A DNA stretch of 15,076 nucleotides. Origin: Bacteroidales bacterium UBA4345 (GTDB lineage: Bacteria; Bacteroidota; Bacteroidia; Bacteroidales; Paludibacteraceae). The stretch is taken from positions 1-15,076 of the forward strand of contig DGTD01000002.1 of assembly GCA_002396385.1 (NCBI GenBank). Direction: 5' to 3'. A model generated the notes under the pieces. It saw only the letters and a program-made list of their open reading frames with translations. It made no database searches and was not told the DNA's origin. Of this stretch, positions 7,725 to 13,300 are shown one piece after another. The translations under genes were made by a program, and so were the position numbers. The first letter of the stretch is position 1; each line of letters begins with the position of its first letter.

Positions 7725-8210
7725 ATGAAAACGGGAATTTTTTACGGTTCTACTACTGGCGACTGCGAACGCATCGCTAAAAGTCTGGCTGCCAAGTTAG
7801 GTGCTGACCTTCATAATGTTTCTGAACTATCTGATGCGACCCTTCAGGCATACGACCTCATCCTTCTCGGCTCTTCTACATGGGGCTATGGCGATTTGCA
7901 GGACGACTGGGAAGGGGCTATTTCCAAACTGTCGGGTGCAAATCTGGCTGGCAAGAAGGTGGCAGTTTTTGGCTGTGGCGACTCTGCCTCTTATGCCGAT
8001 ACCTATTGCAATGCTATTGGTCTCATCTACGATGCCGCTGTTGAGGCGGGCGCAACTATGGTTGGTGGAGGCGTTTCTACCGATGGATACGATTTCAGCG
8101 ACTCGGCTGCTGTTCGCGACGGCGCTTTTGTCGGACTTGCTCTCGACGAAGTGAACCAGGCTGAATTGACCGACTCGCGTATCGACGCTTGGGTTAAGTC
8201 GCTTGCCTGA
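7725..8210 (+). CDS. fldA: Flavodoxin (FMN electron carrier)
   Basis: Small acidic cytosolic electron carrier that holds one FMN and can replace ferredoxin, typically when iron is short. The 161-residue product opens MKTGIFYGSTTGDCE; G8-S-T-T-G12 forms the FMN phosphate loop. W53 in GSSTWGYGDL and Y90 in GCGDSASYADTY sit where the two aromatic residues stack on the flavin ring. Residues 114-140 carry the loop that interrupts strand 5 (VGGGVSTDGYDFSD...GLALDE), and the C-terminal LTDSRIDAWVKSL helix is typical of the long-chain FldA class. Length and all core motifs are intact. It has its own promoter and is followed after 34 bases by a DUF2023 gene, with which it likely forms an operon. Iron or redox control is expected from the family, not shown here. 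Confidence 0.95.
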   Translation: MKTGIFYGSTTGDCERIAKSLAAKLGADLHNVSELSDATLQAYDLILLGSSTWGYGDLQDDWEGAISKLSGANLAGKKVAVFGCGDSASYADTYCNAIGLIYDAAVEAGATMVGGGVSTDGYDFSDSAAVRDGAFVGLALDEVNQAELTDSRIDAWVKSLA

Positions 8211-8244
8211 TTTTTGTTTTCCACACTGTAAAATCTTTTCGATT

Positions 8245-8598
8245 ATGCCAACTGCAGAAAATTTCCCGAGTGAACTGAGGGTACTCCTTAACCACATCTA
8301 CGAATACCAGAAAGGTGTCCGTAACCTTATTCTTTACACAATGCCTGTCAAGTATAAGGACTATGCGTTGAACAGACTCTCGAATCAGAAAATCGACTAT
8401 GCCGTCCAAAATGTCGACGAGTCGAAATTCAACCTCTATTTCGGACGTAAAGAGTGCATCGAGGCCATCAAGTTTATGACGGTTAAACCGTTGAACCTGC
8501 TCTCGCCTGAAGAGGACTTTATGTTGGGTACGATGCTCGGTTACAATATCTGCATGCAGTGTGAGCGTTTTTGCGACAGAAAGCGTAAGGCTTCTTGA
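8245..8598 (+). CDS. DUF2023 family protein, partner of flavodoxin
   Basis: A 117-residue soluble protein. It has the family pattern LLNHIYEYQKGVRNLILYTMP near the N-terminus, FNLYFGRKECIEAIK in the middle and LSPEEDFMLGTMLGYNICMQCERF near the C-terminus, which I recognise as DUF2023 (PF09633). No enzymatic role is established. Its place directly behind the flavodoxin gene, 34 bases away and on the same strand, suggests that it acts on or with flavodoxin; this is inference. The frame is open further upstream to 8203 inside the flavodoxin gene, but the ATG at 8245 gives the family's usual length and avoids a poorly conserved 14-residue extension. Two Cys near the end (CMQCERFC, three in all) could bind metal or be redox active, though this is unproven. 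Confidence 0.85.
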   Translation: MPTAENFPSELRVLLNHIYEYQKGVRNLILYTMPVKYKDYALNRLSNQKIDYAVQNVDESKFNLYFGRKECIEAIKFMTVKPLNLLSPEEDFMLGTMLGYNICMQCERFCDRKRKAS

Positions 8599-8690
8599 AT
8601 GTGTTTTTCAAATTCCCTTTAAGAACAATAGGGTTTAGGTTATATAGATTAAACAAAAAACTTCATTTTTTGCTTTTTGAGAACGTATCT

Positions 8691-8808
8691 GCGCGACGTT
8701 CAATCCGTTGCGCCTGATATTGTTATCCTGATTGAAATAGCCAGGGCGTGAGTCTTGGCTATTCTTGTTGTCATTATTTATGGTGACTGCCTTGCTATTT
8801 ATCACCAT
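8691..8808. other. Three consecutive hairpins between DUF2023 and hemerythrin genes
   Basis: The 323-base gap between the two genes holds three stems. GCGCGACG/CGTTGCGC (8691-8698, 8706-8713; 8 bp with one G-U, 7-base loop). AATAGCCAGG/CTTGGCTATT (8736-8745, 8754-8763; 10 bp with one G-U). ATGGTGA/TCACCAT (8780-8786, 8802-8808; 7 bp), followed by four more T (8809-8812). The last could be a weak terminator for the flavodoxin operon; together they could be a small structured RNA. No gene is convincing here. Confidence 0.4.
8757..8789 (+). promoter_or_regulatory. Block shared with the flavodoxin promoter region
   Basis: GGCTATTCTTGT (8757-8768), TCATTATT (8771-8778) and GGTGACTG (8782-8789) recur in the same order upstream of flavodoxin as GGTTATTCTTGT (7617-7628), TCATTATT (7641-7648) and GGTGATTG (7649-7656), with two base changes and different spacing. 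A common regulator site is possible; in AT-rich DNA chance is not excluded. Confidence 0.3.
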
Positions 8809-8816
8809 TTTTGAGG

Positions 8817-8848
8817 ATTGCCTGTTCTTGTTTCGCTCTTTATTTTTG
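8817..8848 (+). promoter_or_regulatory. Promoter of the hemerythrin-LuxR operon
   Basis: ATTG (8817-8820) and TATTTTTG (8841-8848) with a 20-base spacer match the Bacteroidetes -33/-7 pattern. The leader before the ATG at 8922 would be about 65 bases. Confidence 0.6.
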
Positions 8849-8921
8849 CCTATGTGCATTTTCTGCGACGGGAATAGGTGTTTTCTCACAAAAAAGAACG
8901 AAATTTAGATTCTATTGAAAA

Positions 8922-9605
8922 ATGAACAATTTTATGCTCTTTTCTGAAAAAATGAAGTTGGCCGATATGATGTTGGCCAGTTCCAAGTTGTTATATGTAT
9001 TCCCCCGTTTTGGCATCAAATTGGGCTTTGGTGAGAAATCTGTCTCTGATATCTGCTCCGAGCTCGACATTTCTCTGCCGCTTTTCCTGCAGGTTTGCAA
9101 TGTCTATACCAATCCAGACTATTTGCCGGAAATTGAGGAACTGAGCCGTATTAAGATGCACGACCTTATCGCCTATCTGAGGAACTCCCATTCCGACTAC
9201 CTCAAGTTGCGTATTGCCAATTTAAGGGCGAAAATTTTGAAGGTGGCGGCTGGCTGTGGTAAGAATGGGACAATGCTCCTCAAGTTTTTTGACGGATATG
9301 TCAACGAGGTGGTCAAACATTTCTCGTATGAGGAAAAAATTGTTTTCCCTTATGTCGAAAAACTGGTCGAACAAGGGCCTCAGAGCGAATACAATATTGG
9401 TATCTACGAGAAGAATCATACCGATATCGAGGAAAAACTCGATGACCTGAAGAATATACTTATCAAATATGTTCCCGAGGCTGACTTTAGCGAACAGAGA
9501 GAGGTCTTGCGTGAACTTTTCCTTTTTGAGGAAGACTTGAACAGGCATTCTCTTATTGAAGACCGTATTTTGGTCCCTCTGGTGTTGGAGTTGGAGAAAA
9601 AGTAG
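8922..9605 (+). CDS. Hemerythrin-like (HHE) di-iron protein
   Basis: A 227-residue cytosolic protein. The C-terminal two thirds is a four-helix hemerythrin-type bundle with the expected ligands: H90 (RNSHSDYL), H133 and E137 (HFSYEEKIVFPYV), H166 (EKNHTDIEEKL), and H209 and E213 (NRHSLIEDRILVP). This is the H...HxxxE...H...HxxxE pattern of a non-heme di-iron site. The N-terminal 65 residues (VFPRFGIKLGFGEKSVSDIC...FLQVCNVYTNP) resemble the leading domain of ScdA/YtfE iron-sulfur repair proteins but lack their Cys-Cys pair, so repair activity should not be assumed. Relatives bind oxygen or nitric oxide or handle iron. The regulator gene follows after 8 bases, so the two are almost surely co-transcribed. 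The second and third Met (residues 5, 11) are possible alternative starts. Confidence 0.88.
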   Translation: MNNFMLFSEKMKLADMMLASSKLLYVFPRFGIKLGFGEKSVSDICSELDISLPLFLQVCNVYTNPDYLPEIEELSRIKMHDLIAYLRNSHSDYLKLRIANLRAKILKVAAGCGKNGTMLLKFFDGYVNEVVKHFSYEEKIVFPYVEKLVEQGPQSEYNIGIYEKNHTDIEEKLDDLKNILIKYVPEADFSEQREVLRELFLFEEDLNRHSLIEDRILVPLVLELEKK

Positions 9606-9613
9606 TTTGTGCG

Positions 9614-10213
9614 ATGATTAACAGGTATAAAATAGCAATTGTCGAGCCTGCCCCTTTACTGTTGGCGGGTGTGAAGGCTTTGTTGGAAGAGTCTGGTGAG
9701 TTTGAGGTCGCTTATGTTTTCAACACCCTGCATGGGTATGAACTCAGGGCGTCGCACATTCAGCCTGATGTTATTGTAGTTTCTCCCGATTTGTTCGATT
9801 TCTCCAACCGGTCTTCTATACGCTCTTTTTTCGCTGTTCCCGATGGCTCGGCTCTGGTCGGATTGGTGACCGCGCACTATGACGAGAAGACGCTGCGTCA
9901 GTTCGATGCCGTTATTGATATTTTCGACGACTTGCAGTCGGTAATGCTGAAGTTGAGGTCGGCTCTCAAACTGAACTCGGAAAACGCTGATTCGGGCGAC
10001 AGCTACAACCTCTCTGACCGTGAATTAGAGATTCTTGTCTCTGTGGCAAAGGGCCTTACTAACAAGGAAATTGCCGAATTGCACGACATTTCTGTCAATA
10101 CAGTCATTACTCATAGGAAGAATATATCGCGGAAAACGGGTATCAAGTCGGTTTCCGGCCTTACCGTCTATGCATTGCTTAATAACCTTATCGACCAAAC
10201 CGATGTCGAATAG
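9614..10213 (+). CDS. LuxR-type regulator with degenerate receiver domain
   Basis: A 199-residue DNA-binding protein. Residues 133-195 form a classic LuxR/NarL helix-turn-helix: LSDRELEILVSVAKGLTNKEIAE followed by SVNTVITHRKNISRKTGI. Residues 5-118 have the fold order of a response-regulator receiver (KIAIVEPAPLLLAGVKALLEE, then PDVIVVSPDLFD), but the key residues are missing. The acidic pair is E11-P12, the phospho-Asp position is S57 (VIVVSPD), and no Lys is seen in the usual fifth-strand place (AVIDIFDD). Phosphorylation by a histidine kinase is therefore unlikely and no kinase gene adjoins. Lying 8 bases behind the hemerythrin gene, it may be controlled by that protein or by a ligand; this is inference. 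The helix-turn-helix itself looks intact. Confidence 0.9.
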   Translation: MINRYKIAIVEPAPLLLAGVKALLEESGEFEVAYVFNTLHGYELRASHIQPDVIVVSPDLFDFSNRSSIRSFFAVPDGSALVGLVTAHYDEKTLRQFDAVIDIFDDLQSVMLKLRSALKLNSENADSGDSYNLSDRELEILVSVAKGLTNKEIAELHDISVNTVITHRKNISRKTGIKSVSGLTVYALLNNLIDQTDVE

Positions 10214-10272
10214 TCTGTTTTTCTGATTCTAAGTCCTTCCCCTTCTGTTTTTTTGCACACTTGCTCCTTATT

Positions 10273-10305
10273 ATTGCTGAAAATCAAATATTTTCTATAA
10301 CTTTG
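10273..10305 (+). promoter_or_regulatory. Promoter of the giant Ig-like repeat gene
   Basis: ATTG (10273-10276) and TAACTTTG (10298-10305), 21 bases apart, form a plausible Bacteroidetes promoter. The -7 box is a perfect match; the spacer is slightly long. The leader would be about 40 bases. The pyrimidine-rich DNA between 10214 and 10260 has no clear terminator. Confidence 0.55.
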
Positions 10306-10351
10306 TGGATATACTTTTTGTAGTTCCAAGGTTTCTTTGTCCAATTGTCTT

Positions 10352-13300
10352 ATGAAGGTAATGTTTGATGTTCGTCATTTTACAAATTCCGTGTTGCGTT
10401 TTTGCCTTTTAGGGGCGTTGTTCCTTCTTACACCTGTCTCTGCTTTTGCCGGTGGCTATAATGTGGTCTGGCAGGAAGATTTTGGCGTGGTCGAAGATTC
10501 AGTGGTGCGCGATTTCGCCGACCCCTCTATGAGTGTGCCGGGGCATCAATTTGACGGTACAATAGGTATGGGCGATGGTTACTATGGAATTACCAACAGC
10601 ACTTCGTGGTGCTTTATAAAAAAGAAGAGTGTTAATCCTGATGTTGCCTATCACTTTGTGCCAGGACGTGACCATACAGGGAACCCCAATGGGGCTATGC
10701 TCGTTGTAAATGTAGGTTATAATGTTGTAGGTCTGCCCATCTATGAGAATAATCTCGATCTGAAATTATGCGGAACACATAAGTACAGGCTTACCATGTA
10801 TCTGGCCAATGTGTCTGCCTCTTTGCGTTTCCCGATACTTACAATTCAGGCGGTCAACATCAAAGACCCACAAAATCCTGTCGTCTTAGAGTCGTACGAG
10901 GTGCCTGAGTACGATGTCGCTATTTGGCCAGGAAATGAAAAAGGGGATGAATCGCACCATCAAATGAGGGAATGGACTAAGGCCTCCATTGAATTTGAGG
11001 CAAATGAGGACGATAAACTGCAAATTGTTATTGTGAACAATCAATCCGGTGGTAGTGGTAACGATTTCGCTGTCGACGATATTATGCTTGAACGTTACGA
11101 TGAGGAAGAAATTCCGCATCCTGAAATTGCTTCCGATCTGGTAAGTGATAACTCTACCTGTATTCCTTCCTATTCGGTCAATAACAGTAACCTTTTGACT
11201 TCGTGGAAAAAGATTTACGACGAAATCTATTTCCTCTGGCAGTATTCTACTGATGACGGATATACTTGGACGTCTATTCCCGAGGCTAGCGGTATAGAAA
11301 AAACTTCGTTGCAACGGCAACGGGGAAAGAGCGGAAAGGAGGAAGTTTACCGTTTGATTATTACGGGCTCTAATGCTGCCGACGATGCTAAGAAAAAGGC
11401 CGAAGATATTGCTAAATACGGTACCCCTTCCGATGGGTGTGAGTATTTCTCCATCTCTAATATTATCGCGCAGCAAGAGGAGAAGGAGACTCCGACTGCT
11501 TCTGTCGGCATTGACAAAGACGATAAAAAGGTGAGTCTGCCAACGTATGACTGTACCAAGACCGACCATACTATCGACTTGTTGGATAGCAAGTGGACCG
11601 AGGCTTTCTCGAGTCAGTTCTCTTTCTTGTGGCAGTATTCGGATGATGCGTGCAAAACTTGGAACGATTATACCGAAACGGATAAATCTTTTATTTACGA
11701 TGAGTCGTTTGAGGGCCGGGTTCACTACAGGGCTATTCTGGCGTCTAGTATGGATGTGGCCAGACAAGTGGCTAAAAATGGAAAGCCTAACGACCAGTGC
11801 GTGAAAGATTTCTATGTTACCAATTCGGTGTCTATTCAGTGTGAGATACCTTGTGAGGTTCCTGTCTTTGAAACCGATGAAGCCGAACAAGTCATCTGTT
11901 CTGATCGGGAAGAACCTGTTATATGGAACGTAAAACAAACCAACTCGGTGGATGTGGAAGAAATGGGGTGGTATGTTTGGAATGTGGCTTTGAATGACTG
12001 GACGCTGATTAGTGGCGAGAACGGTACAACGTTGTCGGTCGATAATCCGAAAACGAACGCTTCTTATTTGTTCTTGGCGCGTAACGGCAAGTGTGTTTCT
12101 GATTCTTTGAAATTCAGCCTTACAGTAAATCCTGCCATTGAACTGAAGCCTGTTAGTGATATTATGGCCTGTGTTGGCGACAACATCGGTTTCCGGACAA
12201 ATGTGAAGACCGAGTTGCCTGCTACTTTCATATGGAATGGTGTCCCTAGTTCGAATAGGGAATACACTTTCCCTGATATAAGTAAGAATGAGAGTGTTAC
12301 TCTGACGGTGACCGATGGCGTTTGTGTCTCTCCTGAAATTAAGATCAATATCATCGTTAGGGGAGTGATGCCTGCGGTCGAGTTTGGGGAACTTCCACAG
12401 GTTGTTTGCGAGGGAGAAGATATCAAGCTGGAGGCTAAGGCCGATTTCCCTGCGGATTATACGTATACGTGGATGAAAGGTGATGTGGTTATTGCCGAGA
12501 ATGAACTGGCCACTTCAGATGTGGCTGCAACAATCGATGATTCGAATCTTTCTCCTCTTTATTACACGTTTTTGGTAAAAGATGGCGAATGCTCTTCCGA
12601 GTGGAATTTCAAAACTATGGTGGAAAAGAAGACTGAGGTTTCCCTGAGTAGCAATGTTAATGCTGTTTGTGAGAATGACGAGGTCTCTCTAATTGTGTCG
12701 GGTTATGGCCCTTCTGATGTACTAATGTGGTCTATAAAGCAGAAGTTTGAGGGCGATGACGATTATTCCGACGTTCCTTTTATGGCTGATCCTTACACCT
12801 TTAACGCAACAAAATCGGTTGACTTTGTGGCTTATGTTGAGGCGGGACTCGCTTGTGCCGAGTATTATAGCGAACCTGTAAATATAAAGGTGGAGAAAAG
12901 GCCTGTGGTAGCACTTGAACCGCTTCCTACCATAGTTTGTGAGGGAACTTCTGTCAGTCTGGTGGCTAACGCCCAACTTTCTGCCGATAACACGTTTGCT
13001 TGGCGGAAAAACGGCGAGCTCCTTTCCGATTCCAAACTGAGCCTTTCCGATAGGCCTGCCGGAAACGATGTCTATACGTTTACAGTGAGCGGTAAGTTGT
13101 GTCCTGACGTCGTAAGTGAGGTCAGCACTAATGTTGAGAAGATGGCCGAACTGGAACTCAGTGCCAGCGACAATGAGGTCTGCGAGGGTGCTGAGGTTGA
13201 ACTTTCTGTTAAGGCGGTTAACGCTCCGGCCCTAGTTTGGAAAATGAAGCCCGAGGGGGAGTCTGACTTTGTCGAATTGGGCGAGTCGGCTGAGAACATA

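Noticed and set aside
8635..8889. 84-codon minus-strand open frame in the gap before the hemerythrin gene
   Set aside because: Its translation is low-complexity (N, K, R rich) with no recognisable motif, it overlaps the hemerythrin promoter and hairpins, and it has no promoter of its own that I can see.
8922..9605. Naming the hemerythrin gene ytfE/scdA (iron-sulfur repair)
   Set aside because: The N-terminal domain is reminiscent, but the Cys-Cys pair of that family is absent, so the name would overstate function.
10886..11938. 350-codon minus-strand open frame
   Set aside because: It lies opposite the giant secreted protein, whose plus-strand frame is continuous and has signal peptide and repeat structure; the antisense frame is a by-product of codon bias.
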